From: Chitinophagaceae bacterium
GTDB lineage: Bacteria > Bacteroidota > Bacteroidia > Cytophagales > Cytophagaceae
DNA: 64,000 nt
Direction: 5' to 3'
NCBI GenBank assembly: GCA_028288405.1
Contig: JAQBNS010000052.1
Location: forward strand, 1-64,000
A program made the translations under genes and the position numbers. The notes beneath the pieces are model-generated. The model saw nothing but the letters and a program-made list of their open reading frames with translations. It was not told where the DNA came from and did no database searches. Shown one piece after another: positions 52,753 to 61,980 of the stretch (positions are counted from its first letter, which is position 1; the number at the start of each line of letters is the position of its first letter).

Positions 52753-53988
52753 ATGATTGACACTTTGAATGCCACGGAAAAAAACATTGCCTTAGAAGAA
52801 CGATATGGAGCGCACAATTACCATCCCTTGCCTGTTGTATTGGCAAAAGGAGAAGGAGTATTTGTATGGGACGTGGAAGGCAAACGGTATTTTGATTTCT
52901 TATCCGCCTATAGTGCTGTCAATCAAGGTCACTGTCACCCTGCTATCATTAAGGCATTGACAGACCAGGCACAAACGCTTACCCTGACTTCCAGAGCTTT
53001 TCATAACGACAAGTTAGGGGTGACGGAAAAATACCTGTGCGAATATTTTGGTTATGACAAGGTATTGATGATGAACTCAGGAGTTGAAGGAGTAGAAACT
53101 GCCATCAAACTGGCCCGCAAATGGGGATATACTAAAAAAGGGATTCCTACGGACCGTGCGGTAATTGTAGCAGTAGAGCGCAATTTTCATGGAAGAACCC
53201 TGGGGATTATCTCCGCTTCTACCGATCCTGATTCCAGAAATAATTTCGGTCCCTTTATGCCGGGCTATCATATTATACCTTACGATAACGTACAGGCATT
53301 GGAAGAGGCGTTGCAAAATCCTAATGTATGCGGATTGTTGATTGAACCAATCCAGGGAGAAGCAGGTGTATATGTTCCTCAGGAAGGCTATTTAAAAAAG
53401 GCGCAGGAATTGTGTAAAAAACACAATGTAATCCTCATGATCGATGAAATACAAACGGGCATTGCTCGTACGGGTAAACTGCTGGCTTCTGATCATGAAG
53501 GCGTACATCCTGATTTATTGATCCTCGGAAAAGCCTTATCTGGCGGTACTTATCCGGTATCTGCCGTATTGACCAGTGATGAAATCATGTTGACCATCAA
53601 ACCAGGTGAACACGGTTCTACCTTCGGAGGAAACCCTATGGCTTGTGCCGTAGCAGTAGCCGCATTGGAAGTGGTAAAGAATGAAAAGTTGGCCGAAAAT
53701 GCGGACAAACTTGGCAAACTTTTCCGCAGCCGCATGCAAGCTCTTGTCGGTAAAAGCAGCATCGTCACGCTCGTAAGAGGAAAAGGATTGCTGAATGCTA
53801 TCGTGATCAAACCGACAAAAGACGGAAAGACCGCATGGGATGTATGTGTTCGCCTGAAAGAAAATGGCTTACTGGCCAAACCTACTCACGGTGATATCAT
53901 TCGCTTTGCGCCTCCATTGGTCATTACAGAAGCGCAGATCAACGAATGCTGCGATATCATCGAACAAACTATTCAGTCATTTGAATAG
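52753..53988 (+). CDS. rocD: Ornithine aminotransferase
   Basis: A 411-residue class III aminotransferase converting ornithine and 2-oxoglutarate to glutamate semialdehyde and glutamate. [52 protein letters not shown] and [15 protein letters not shown] are ornithine-transaminase-typical, and [10 protein letters not shown] has the PLP Lys. Its product is the substrate of the P5C dehydrogenase at 12890-14503. Confidence 0.95.
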   Translation: MIDTLNATEKNIALEERYGAHNYHPLPVVLAKGEGVFVWDVEGKRYFDFLSAYSAVNQGHCHPAIIKALTDQAQTLTLTSRAFHNDKLGVTEKYLCEYFGYDKVLMMNSGVEGVETAIKLARKWGYTKKGIPTDRAVIVAVERNFHGRTLGIISASTDPDSRNNFGPFMPGYHIIPYDNVQALEEALQNPNVCGLLIEPIQGEAGVYVPQEGYLKKAQELCKKHNVILMIDEIQTGIARTGKLLASDHEGVHPDLLILGKALSGGTYPVSAVLTSDEIMLTIKPGEHGSTFGGNPMACAVAVAALEVVKNEKLAENADKLGKLFRSRMQALVGKSSIVTLVRGKGLLNAIVIKPTKDGKTAWDVCVRLKENGLLAKPTHGDIIRFAPPLVITEAQINECCDIIEQTIQSFE

Positions 53989-54062
53989 TAGAATGAATTT
54001 GGGAATAAGTAAATAAGATAGGTATAGTATTGTTCATAGAAGGAGTTTGGTGAGTTGAATTT

Positions 54063-54175
54063 GGGCGTGCCCCTGCGGGTCGGGCTATCCGCTGCAAGTC
54101 CTCGCTCGAAACAATCTTAGATCATAACCATTACTTACTGGCTCGCTGTGGGCTTTACGCTCCTATCCCTCACGC
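54063..54175. repeat. GGGCGTG...CACGC structured intergenic element
   Basis: GGGCGTGCCCCTGCGGGTCGGGC then CCGCTGCAAG..., and at the other end GGCTTTACGCTCCTATCCCTCACGC. GCGTG (54065-54069) can pair with CACGC (54171-54175) and inner GC-rich segments can pair as well. It is strikingly GC-rich against its surroundings. Elements of this look (GGGCGTG ... CGGGCT.TCCGC ... TCCTATCCCTCACGC) recur between genes in Bacteroidota, as I recall, and may be a REP-like or structured-RNA family. The 238-bp gap holds no gene. Confidence 0.65.
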
Positions 54176-54226
54176 GAACTGCACTCATACCTTAGAGCAA
54201 TAATTGAATTTATAAATTTCGTCTTA

Positions 54227-55204
54227 ATGAGAAGACCTAGAAGAAATAGAAAGTCAGAAACCATTCGCTCTTTGGTAAGAGAACACCAGGTCACTGTCAA
54301 TGACCTGGTGTTTCCACTCTTCGTGACCGATGGACAAAACGTTCGCCACGAGGTTTCCTCTATGCCTGGTATTTTCAGGCTATCCAAAGACCTCATCGTG
54401 AAAGAGGTGGGAGAATGCATCGCGCTGGGACTAAAAACATTTATACTCTTTCCTCATGTCAATGAATCCGTTAAAGATTCGCTGGCTACGGAAAGTTACA
54501 ATCCCAATAGCACCTATATCCAAACCATCAGAGCCATCAAGTCCGCCTATCCGGAATGCTGTCTCATTACGGATGTAGCGATGGATCCTTATAGCTCTGA
54601 CGGTCATGACGGCATTGTACAGGACGGTGAAATATTGAACGATGAAACCCTGGAAGTATTAGGAAAGATGGCCATTGCACAGGCCGTGGCAGGCGCCGAC
54701 ATCATCGGACCATCTGACATGATGGACGGCAGAGTCGGATATTTGCGCGATGCCTTGGATCAGCACGGTTTTGAACGCGTTTCCATCATGTCTTATACAG
54801 CCAAATACGCCAGTGCTTTTTATGGTCCTTTCCGCGATGCGCTGGATTCTGCACCCAAATCAGGCGATAAGAAAACCTATCAAATGGATCCCGCCAACAG
54901 CACAGAAGCTTTATTGGAAGCTGAACTGGATTTCGCGGAAGGTGCGGACATGCTGATGGTCAAGCCTGCGGGAGCTTACCTGGATATTATCAAGACACTC
55001 TATGATGAATTTGAAATACCCATCGTAGCCTATCAGGTAAGCGGAGAATATGCGATGATCAAAGCGGCTGCTTTAAAAGGATGGTTGGATAATGATAAAG
55101 TAAGGGATGAAAGTCTTTTGGCCATAAAAAGGGCCGGAGCCAAGATCATTATCACTTACTTCGCGAAGGAATTTGCAGAAAATCAAAACTTTAGGGTATC
55201 TTAG
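54227..55204 (+). CDS. hemB: Delta-aminolevulinic acid dehydratase (porphobilinogen synthase)
   Basis: A 325-residue enzyme condensing two ALA to porphobilinogen in heme synthesis. Active-site lysines lie in SYTAKYASAFYGPFRDA and MVKPAGAYLDII. The usual zinc-ligand Cys triad is absent: the region reads DVAMDPYSSDGHDGI, so this is a zinc-independent (Mg-type) form. FPLFVTDG and YQVSGEYAM are also typical. Confidence 0.95.
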   Translation: MRRPRRNRKSETIRSLVREHQVTVNDLVFPLFVTDGQNVRHEVSSMPGIFRLSKDLIVKEVGECIALGLKTFILFPHVNESVKDSLATESYNPNSTYIQTIRAIKSAYPECCLITDVAMDPYSSDGHDGIVQDGEILNDETLEVLGKMAIAQAVAGADIIGPSDMMDGRVGYLRDALDQHGFERVSIMSYTAKYASAFYGPFRDALDSAPKSGDKKTYQMDPANSTEALLEAELDFAEGADMLMVKPAGAYLDIIKTLYDEFEIPIVAYQVSGEYAMIKAAALKGWLDNDKVRDESLLAIKRAGAKIIITYFAKEFAENQNFRVS

Positions 55205-55277
55205 GGATTAAGTTAAATCTTTATTAAATCATATTCGTATACCCTTTAGTACAAAAACTGGGGATGAATTTTAGCTT

Positions 55278-57212
55278 ATGCGGTTGTTGTTGCTTTGTGT
55301 GTTTTTGAATCTCAGTCTTGCTTTTGTAGGAACTGCACAAAGCTTTTTGAAAAAAAAATCAAAAGACGACACCGAACAAATTGTTCCTATCTCCGACATA
55401 GAGAAGCATGATTTATTAATTGCCTATAAAGAAGCCGGCAAGAAAAAGAATGCCCTGAGAAAAATCTTGCAACACTCCATTGACGAAGGATACGATTCAC
55501 TAACGAGCGTCATTTATGAAAGCCTTTCCGTTGTTCAGGTAGAAGAGGAAAAATACGACAATGCTTTGGAAAGCATTACTCAGGCCATTCACTACAATGA
55601 TCATTCCGTTCAAAAGAAACGCACCGCCAACTTGTACAATCAGGCTGGACACATCTGTCAGTACTTGAAGAAATTTGACAAGTCCATCAGTTATTATAAT
55701 CAAGCCCTTAAGTTTTACGAAGACCTCGGAGACCAGGTAGAAGTAGCCAATGCATATGTCAACATTGGTAACACCTATTATAAGACAGGTCGTGTAGAAG
55801 AATCTAAGGAAAGTCTCATCAAGGCTTCCAAGACATTTGAAAACCCCTCTGTTGTCAACAGCAATAAGAAAGAATCCGCTAAAGGCTTGGCGGATTTGGG
55901 AAAAGCATACGATGACATCGGAGATTTTACAAAAGCATTAAACCTGCTGGAAAACTCACTGGTTATTTTTGAAAGCAATGAGGATTATGAAGGCTTGGCT
56001 TCTACCCTTGCCTCTTTAGGTCATGTGCAATTAAATCTCAAACGCTATGAGGATGCGGAAAAATCATTCCTGCGTTCTTTAGAAATCAGTCAGCAGTACA
56101 ATTATAAGCTCTCTCTGATGGAGAGTTACAAAGGCATGTCTCAGATCCTGAGCATTAAAAAAGAATACAAAGAAGCATTGGGGATGTACGATTCTTATAT
56201 CCTGATGAAAGATTCCATTTATCTGGAAGAGAAAAAAGCGGCTGTAGCTGCCGCCACTTCTCAGCTCAATCTTAAAATCAACGAACAAGAGTTGATGCTC
56301 TCTCACAAAAGAGCGGAGCTCTCAACGATACTGGATAAGAAAAACGATCAATTGCTGATCAGTATGATTCTTGCGTTTGTATTGACCTCTCTGGTTATTA
56401 TTTTCTTGTTTAGAAAATACCAAAATAAAAAACGTGTGTCAGAAAACTTACAAAAAGAAAATTCATCGTTGATTAAAACGAATGTAGATCTTTCTCAAAG
56501 TCAGGAATTTTTGGAAAAGACCAACGCAGCAAAAGATAAATTGTTTTCTATCGTTGCTCACGACTTGAAAAGCCCGATCGCTTCTATCAAAGGATTCACG
56601 GAGCTTCTGGCCACCAATCCGGATGCATTTACACTAGCGGAAATTTCAGATCTCGGCAAGAAAATGAACGCCTCGTTAGGTAACCTGAATCAATTACTGG
56701 ATAACTTACTGAAGTGGGCCATGAGCCAAAGTGGGTTGATGGAATTTCATCCCCAGGAAATACTGTGTGCTGATTTCATTGAGTCTAATATCCAGATCTA
56801 TCAACCCATCGCCGAGAAAAAAGCGATCACACTGAGAGCGCCAACTGATAATTGTGATGTGACACTTTATGGAGATGTCAACATGCTCAATTTCGTATTG
56901 CGAAACATCATCCACAATGCCGTGAAATTTACAGATCACAAAGGAAGCATCCATGTTTCGAGCAAGGTATCCAGCGGAAAGTTAAAAATCACTGTCAGCG
57001 ATACGGGTGTAGGGATGAGCCCTGAAGCCTTGGAAAATATTTTCAATATCGACAGACGCAAAAAGTCTTTAGGCACGCTGCATGAAAAAGGCACCGGCCT
57101 CGGGTTGGTATTGAGTAAAGAATTTATGGATAAAAACGGAGGACATGTTGACGTGTCCAGTGAATTGGGAAAAGGTACGACTTTTACTTTGTATTTCCCT
57201 TTAGCTAAATAA
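55278..57212 (+). CDS. TPR-containing sensor histidine kinase
   Basis: A 644-residue protein: signal peptide (to GTAQ), about six TPRs (residues about 75-320; SISYYNQALKFYEDLGDQVEVANAYVNIGN is one), a coiled coil, one membrane helix (about 360-378, ISMILAFVLTSLVIIFLF), then HisKA with FSIVAHDLKSPIASIKGF and an ATPase domain (NIIHNAVKFTDH, DTGVGM, GTGLGLVLS). TPRs probably sense a periplasmic partner. No regulator adjoins. The TAA stop touches repeat J. Confidence 0.92.
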   Translation: MRLLLLCVFLNLSLAFVGTAQSFLKKKSKDDTEQIVPISDIEKHDLLIAYKEAGKKKNALRKILQHSIDEGYDSLTSVIYESLSVVQVEEEKYDNALESITQAIHYNDHSVQKKRTANLYNQAGHICQYLKKFDKSISYYNQALKFYEDLGDQVEVANAYVNIGNTYYKTGRVEESKESLIKASKTFENPSVVNSNKKESAKGLADLGKAYDDIGDFTKALNLLENSLVIFESNEDYEGLASTLASLGHVQLNLKRYEDAEKSFLRSLEISQQYNYKLSLMESYKGMSQILSIKKEYKEALGMYDSYILMKDSIYLEEKKAAVAAATSQLNLKINEQELMLSHKRAELSTILDKKNDQLLISMILAFVLTSLVIIFLFRKYQNKKRVSENLQKENSSLIKTNVDLSQSQEFLEKTNAAKDKLFSIVAHDLKSPIASIKGFTELLATNPDAFTLAEISDLGKKMNASLGNLNQLLDNLLKWAMSQSGLMEFHPQEILCADFIESNIQIYQPIAEKKAITLRAPTDNCDVTLYGDVNMLNFVLRNIIHNAVKFTDHKGSIHVSSKVSSGKLKITVSDTGVGMSPEALENIFNIDRRKKSLGTLHEKGTGLGLVLSKEFMDKNGGHVDVSSELGKGTTFTLYFPLAK

Positions 57213-57283
57213 GCTAGGGAGCTAGGAGGGACGAGCCAGGTATCTATATTCCTAGCTCGTCCCTCCTAGCTCCTAGCTTATTT
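57208..57283. repeat. Heptamer-array inverted repeat J, nearly perfect
   Basis: Left arm: AGCTAGG, extra G, AGCTAGG, AGGGACG, AGCCAGG (57212-57240). Right arm 57251-57283 is its reverse complement except for the one extra G and one mismatch, giving about 32 paired bases around a 10-base loop. It overlaps the TAA stop of the kinase gene and ends 1 bp before the stop codon of the convergent mnmD. Units AGGGACG and AGCCAGG are shared with hairpin A. Confidence 0.9.
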
Positions 57284-57284
57284 A

Positions 57285-57950
57285 TCATCTCACCGCAACA
57301 ATCATATCCTTCTTACCCGGCGGTCCTTTCACCAATCCTGCTTCAAATCCCACTGTTATCAAGTCTCTCCGCAATTGAGCTTTTGCCGTATAAGTAACTA
57401 ATCGTGCACCGGGTTTCATGGCTTGATACAACTTTTTCAAATTACTGACACCCCATAGTTCTGCCTGTTTTCTGGGAGCAAAGCCATCGAAGTAAACCAC
57501 ATCGTAATAGGCATCAGGCAGCAGCACATCTTCCAGTTTCACTTTATCTTTTAATAAAGTAAAGAGCGCCGTGAGTTTTTGTTTTTCATTCCACTGCGCT
57601 TCATTGAGTTGATTCCACAAGGGTTCTTCAGCCAGCAATTGCCCGTAATTCAGTGCCGACCAAATCTCTTTCGACAAGGGATAAGGTTCTAAACTATGGT
57701 ATTCTGTTTCTTGTCCCCGGCTTTGCGCTTCTATCGCGGTAAGCAGCGCATTCAATCCGGTGCCGTAACCAATTTCAAGTACCTTCAATAATCCCGGTTT
57801 TAGCACCGGTAGAAAACCGTTGTTCAGGTATACATGCACCGACTCGGGTATCGCGCCGCGTGTGGAATGATACGTTTCATTGAGTGCAGGTAAAAAAATA
57901 GTATGTGACCCGTCCTCACACAAAATCAGCTGAGGCTCTTGTTGTTCCAT
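57285..57950 (-). CDS. mnmD: tRNA U34 5-methylaminomethyl-2-thiouridine methyltransferase
   Basis: A 221-residue SAM methyltransferase matching the N-terminal half of MnmC. LKVLEIGYGTGLNALLTAIEA is the SAM-binding motif, and YYDVVYFDGFAPRKQAELW is the family signature. It would finish mnm5s2U34 in tRNA wobble modification. The partner FAD domain is absent, as in stand-alone MnmD. The start shares a base with the cysQ stop (TAATG). Confidence 0.9.
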   Translation of the reverse strand: MEQQEPQLILCEDGSHTIFLPALNETYHSTRGAIPESVHVYLNNGFLPVLKPGLLKVLEIGYGTGLNALLTAIEAQSRGQETEYHSLEPYPLSKEIWSALNYGQLLAEEPLWNQLNEAQWNEKQKLTALFTLLKDKVKLEDVLLPDAYYDVVYFDGFAPRKQAELWGVSNLKKLYQAMKPGARLVTYTAKAQLRRDLITVGFEAGLVKGPPGKKDMIVAVR

Positions 57951-58720
57951 TAGTTGAGAAAAGGGATTTGTCCTAAACAGTAAAAAGAACTGTTCAATAA
58001 ATTTTCTTTATTGTAACGGAAACGCTTTCCATCGGGCAGCAACACCTTGCCTCCTGCAGCTTCTACTACCGCCTGTCCTGCGGCAGTATCCCACTCCATG
58101 GTAGGACCATGGCGGTAATACAAATCGGCTGAACCCTCTGCTATCATGCAAAACTTCAGTGAACTTCCAACGGCTATCGTCTCTTCCACTTTGTATTTTG
58201 CCATCACATCTGCTTCTTCCTGCGAGCTGTGAGAACGGCTGCCAACAGCTGTAATGTGTGTATGGGTATTCTTTACGTGAATAGAAGTTTCTATCCCGTC
58301 AATAATTTTTACCGCTCCTTGAGCATCGCCCCAATACAAAACCTTTTGAACCGGTACATACACCAGGCCCAATACCGGATAACCATTCTCCATCAAAGCA
58401 ATGTTCACGGTAAACTGCCCGTTGCGTTTGATGAACTCACGCGTACCGTCCAAGGGATCAACAAGCCAGAACTTCGTCCACTCTTTACGTTCGGTATAAT
58501 CTGTATGTTTTCCTTCTTCGGAAAGCACAGGAATATCGGACCAAAGACCCTTTAAAGCCTCATCAATAACAATATGGGCCGCTTTATCAGCCTTCGTCAA
58601 AGGAGAATGATCTGCCTTAAAATCTATACTCGCGTGGAAATCGTCGTGAAGGTATATCTCCATGATCTTTTCCCCCGCTTTCAAGGCAATCTCGATCAAT
58701 TCCTGTTTCATCGTTTTCAT
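57950..58720 (-). CDS. cysQ: 3'(2'),5'-bisphosphate nucleotidase
   Basis: A protein of about 256 residues if started at the ATG at 58720 (58711 is also possible); the ORF's longer N-terminus lacks family similarity. LTKADKAAH, LVDPLDGTREFI (metal site) and MEWDTAAGQAVVEAAGG are the Li+-sensitive phosphatase motifs. CysQ removes the 3' phosphate from PAP, the by-product of sulfotransferases and PAPS reductase. It is divergent from cysC. Confidence 0.92.
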   Translation of the reverse strand: MKTMKQELIEIALKAGEKIMEIYLHDDFHASIDFKADHSPLTKADKAAHIVIDEALKGLWSDIPVLSEEGKHTDYTERKEWTKFWLVDPLDGTREFIKRNGQFTVNIALMENGYPVLGLVYVPVQKVLYWGDAQGAVKIIDGIETSIHVKNTHTHITAVGSRSHSSQEEADVMAKYKVEETIAVGSSLKFCMIAEGSADLYYRHGPTMEWDTAAGQAVVEAAGGKVLLPDGKRFRYNKENLLNSSFYCLGQIPFLN

Positions 58721-58947
58721 AGGCTTCAAAAATACAGAATTCCCAAGAAAAAGGACTGAAGAAAAGGAATTTAACATTCGGCAAAAAAGCCAATTGTTAG
58801 AATTATGTTTCTGTGATTCAGCGGAAGTCAAACATTCGCTTGTTGATTCCCTGCAGAAGTGCAATTTTCTTTGGCAGAGGGCTTTCAGTATGAATCTTTT
58901 AAGTAATGAAAGCACCAAATTTTATTCGCTTATTAAGAGAAAAATTG

Positions 58948-58955
58948 TATTTTTG
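58948..58955 (+). promoter_or_regulatory. -7 box of the cysC promoter
   Basis: TATTTTTG matches TAnnTTTG exactly, 16 bp before cysC. TTCG at about 58925-58928 lies near the expected -33 position. It drives the cysC-cysD-cysN group. Confidence 0.6.
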
Positions 58956-58971
58956 CAGTCCTTAAGTACAC

Positions 58972-59562
58972 ATGGAAAACATCCACCCTATATTTGACCA
59001 GGTTTTAGCAAGGACTTCAAAAGAAGCCATGCTGCATCAGAAAGGCATTGTATTGTGGTTCGTAGGACTCTCCGGATCAGGTAAAAGTACCATTGCCAAA
59101 GCGCTTGAACGAGATTTGCATCAAGCGGGTAAACTCACCATGTTATTGGATGGTGACAATTTGAGAACAGGCATCAATAACAACTTAGGTTTCTCTGAAG
59201 CGGACCGCAAAGAAAACATCCGACGTGCCGCCGAGGTAGCCAAGCTCTTTGCTGATAATGGCATCATTACCATTTGTTCGCTGATCAGTCCAACCGAAGA
59301 AATCCGCAACATGGCGAAAGAAATCATTGGGAAAGACTATTTCGAAGTATTCATCAACTGTCCTTTGGAAATATGCGAACAGCGCGATGTAAAAGGATTG
59401 TATCAAAAAGCGCGTAAAGGAGAAATCAAAAACTTTACCGGCATTGATTCTCCTTTCGAACATCCAGTGCATCCATCCATTGAAGTGCGCACAGACCTTA
59501 CGTCTTTAGACGAGTGCAAAGACAACATCTTGCGCGCCGTTACACCACTCATTACTCAATAA
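58972..59562 (+). CDS. cysC: Adenylylsulfate kinase
   Basis: A 196-residue kinase making PAPS from APS and ATP. WFVGLSGSGKSTIAKALE is the P-loop, LLDGDNLRTGINNNLGFSEADRKENIRR the APS site, and SLISPT and NCPLEICEQRDVKGLYQKAR are also typical. It is 13 bp upstream of cysD. No cysH or sulfite reductase is in the window. Confidence 0.95.
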   Translation: MENIHPIFDQVLARTSKEAMLHQKGIVLWFVGLSGSGKSTIAKALERDLHQAGKLTMLLDGDNLRTGINNNLGFSEADRKENIRRAAEVAKLFADNGIITICSLISPTEEIRNMAKEIIGKDYFEVFINCPLEICEQRDVKGLYQKARKGEIKNFTGIDSPFEHPVHPSIEVRTDLTSLDECKDNILRAVTPLITQ

Positions 59563-59575
59563 GAAATCTACACAC

Positions 59576-60481
59576 ATGGCATCTTATAATCTTACACACC
59601 TTAAACAACTGGAAGCAGAAGCGATCTTCATCATGCGCGAAGTGGCTGCTCAGTTTGAAAAACCGGTCTTGCTTTTTTCAGGAGGTAAAGACTCTATCGT
59701 TATGGTTCGCCTGGCGCAGAAAGCCTTTTCTCCGGCAAAGTTTCCTTTCCCTTTGATGCACATCGATACCGGACACAACTTTGTTGAAGCCATCGACTTC
59801 CGTGATGACATGGTCGCTAAGTTAGGAGCCAACCTGATTGTGCGTTATGTACAAGACTCTATCGACAAAGGTCGTGCGCAGGACGAGAAAGGTCCTAACC
59901 CTAGTCGCAACGGTTTGCAAACGATTACACTGTTAGATGCGATTGAAGAATTTAAATTCGATGCCGCATTTGGTGGAGCAAGAAGAGACGAAGAAAAAGC
60001 ACGTGCAAAAGAACGTTTCTTTTCACACAGAGATGAATTCGGACAATGGGATCCTAAAAACCAACGTCCCGAATTATGGAACTTGTTCAACGGAAGAAAA
60101 AATCCGGGAGAACATTTCCGCGTCTTCCCATTGAGCAACTGGACAGAGATGGATGTATGGCAATACATCGCCAGCGAAAAACTGGACATACCAAACATCT
60201 ACTTTACACACAAAAGAGAAATCGTAGTTCGTGACGGTGCATTACTCGCCAAATCTGATTTCATTACCTTATTGAACGGCGAGAAATACGAAGAAAGAAT
60301 CGTGCGTTTCCGTACCGTTGGAGATATGACGTGTACAGGAGCAGTAGAGTCGACAGCAGACAACCTGGATGACATCATTCAGGAAGTAGCGTCAGCGCGT
60401 CAGACAGAGCGTGGTACCAGAGCCGATGACAAACGTTCAGAGGCGGCTATGGAAGACCGCAAGAAACAAGGTTACTTTTAA
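59576..60481 (+). CDS. cysD: Sulfate adenylyltransferase subunit 2
   Basis: A 301-residue subunit that forms APS from sulfate and ATP. VLLFSGGKDSIVMVRLA is the ATP-pyrophosphatase PP-loop and FPLMHIDTGHNF, FGGARRDEEKARAKERFFSHRDEFGQWDPKNQRPELWN is the CysD-specific region. It works with the GTPase CysN, 29 bp downstream. Confidence 0.96.
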   Translation: MASYNLTHLKQLEAEAIFIMREVAAQFEKPVLLFSGGKDSIVMVRLAQKAFSPAKFPFPLMHIDTGHNFVEAIDFRDDMVAKLGANLIVRYVQDSIDKGRAQDEKGPNPSRNGLQTITLLDAIEEFKFDAAFGGARRDEEKARAKERFFSHRDEFGQWDPKNQRPELWNLFNGRKNPGEHFRVFPLSNWTEMDVWQYIASEKLDIPNIYFTHKREIVVRDGALLAKSDFITLLNGEKYEERIVRFRTVGDMTCTGAVESTADNLDDIIQEVASARQTERGTRADDKRSEAAMEDRKKQGYF

Positions 60482-60510
60482 TTGATACTTATTAAGAAGC
60501 ATTACCGATC

Positions 60511-61800
60511 ATGAATACTGAAATTGAAGAAAAAATAGATTCGCAAAAATACCTTGAAATGGACCTGCTGCGCTTCACTACCGCTGGTAGTGTCGACGAT
60601 GGAAAGAGTACACTCATCGGTCGTTTGCTTTATGATAGCAAAGCTATTTTTGAAGATCAAATGGATGCCATTGAAGAAGTCAGCAACCGCAAAGGCAAAG
60701 GTTATGTGGATCTTTCTCTATTAACGGACGGCTTGCGTGCAGAACGCGAACAAGGTATTACCATTGATGTGGCCTACCGTTACTTCGCTACACCAAAAAG
60801 AAAATTCATCATCTCCGATACACCCGGTCATATCCAATATACCCGCAACATGGTGACCGGTGCATCCACTGCTAATCTGGCTATCATCTTAGTCGATGCT
60901 CGCAAGGGAGTGATTGAACAAACTTGTCGCCACAGCTTCATTGCTTCCTTGTTGCAAATCAAACACGTGATCGTTTGTATCAACAAAATGGATCTTGTGG
61001 ATTTCAAACAAGAGGTGTTTGAAAAAATACAACAAGACTACAAAGACTTCGCTTCTAAATTGTCGATACCTGATATTCGTTTCATTCCGATCTCTGCCTT
61101 GTTGGGAGATAACGTCGTGGACCGTTCGGAGAACATGACCTGGTATGAAGGCAGCACTTTGTTGCATACCCTGGAAAATGTAAACATCAGCAGCGATCAG
61201 AATTTTGTGGATGCACGTTTCCCTGTACAATATGTGATTCGTCCTCAAAGTGATGAGTTCCATGATTTCAGAGGTTATGCAGGACGTATAGAAGGTGGAG
61301 TATTCAAACCGGGTGACGAAGTGATTGCACTTCCTTCCGGGTTCTCTTCTAAAATCAAAACCATCGAAACCATCGACGGTCAATTGGCAGAGGCTTTCCC
61401 TCCCATGTCCGTTACCATTACGTTGGAAACAGAAATTGACATCAGCCGTGGAGACATGCTGGTGAAAGCCAATAACCAACCTCAAAACAGTCAGGATGTA
61501 GAACTGATGATCTGCTGGTTGAACGAAAAGAAATTGGTACCCAACGGCAAGTACGTCATTCGTCATACGACGAAAGAAGCACGCTGCATTGTAAAAGAGG
61601 TACGTTATAAAATGAACATCAACACGCTTCACCGCGTGGAAGACGATACGACGATAGGATTGAACGATATAGGACGTATTCTGATTCGCACTACTGCTCC
61701 ATTGTTCTATGACAGCTATACCAAAAACCGTTTCACCGGCAGCGTCATCTTAATTGATGAATTTACCAATGAGACTGTCGGAGCCGGTATGATCATCTAA
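60511..61800 (+). CDS. cysN: Sulfate adenylyltransferase subunit 1 (GTPase)
   Basis: A 429-residue EF-Tu-like GTPase that drives CysD. TAGSVDDGKSTLIGRLLYDSK (G1), ISDTPGHIQYTRNM (G3) and CINKMDLVDF (G4) are intact; the C-terminal beta barrels follow. It is somewhat shorter than the enterobacterial protein. A strong terminator follows, ending the cysC-D-N unit. Confidence 0.95.
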   Translation: MNTEIEEKIDSQKYLEMDLLRFTTAGSVDDGKSTLIGRLLYDSKAIFEDQMDAIEEVSNRKGKGYVDLSLLTDGLRAEREQGITIDVAYRYFATPKRKFIISDTPGHIQYTRNMVTGASTANLAIILVDARKGVIEQTCRHSFIASLLQIKHVIVCINKMDLVDFKQEVFEKIQQDYKDFASKLSIPDIRFIPISALLGDNVVDRSENMTWYEGSTLLHTLENVNISSDQNFVDARFPVQYVIRPQSDEFHDFRGYAGRIEGGVFKPGDEVIALPSGFSSKIKTIETIDGQLAEAFPPMSVTITLETEIDISRGDMLVKANNQPQNSQDVELMICWLNEKKLVPNGKYVIRHTTKEARCIVKEVRYKMNINTLHRVEDDTTIGLNDIGRILIRTTAPLFYDSYTKNRFTGSVILIDEFTNETVGAGMII

Positions 61801-61828
61801 GTAACAACAGACTTCATCAATAGGATTC

Positions 61829-61864
61829 AGAAGACCATCGAATACGATGGTCTTCTTTTTTTGT
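61829..61864 (+). terminator. Intrinsic terminator after cysN
   Basis: AGAAGACCATCG (61829-61840) pairs with CGATGGTCTTCT (61845-61856) around AATA and is followed by T-run. Classic form. Confidence 0.93.
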
Positions 61865-61980
61865 ATCCCGTTAAACTCTTCACGTAGACGTTGTCTTAGA
61901 GGATGTGGAAAAACAGTGGAAAAGTTTTTCTTTTTACCTCACAAATCGTATATTAATCATAACGACTTAAACTAAAGAGT

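Noticed and set aside
57950-58918. Full 322-codon version of cysQ
   Set aside because: The first 66 codons are in the intergenic region upstream of cysC and have no family similarity; the ATG at 58720 gives the usual length.
60889-61632. 247-codon minus-strand ORF
   Set aside because: Antisense to cysN, which has complete GTPase motifs.
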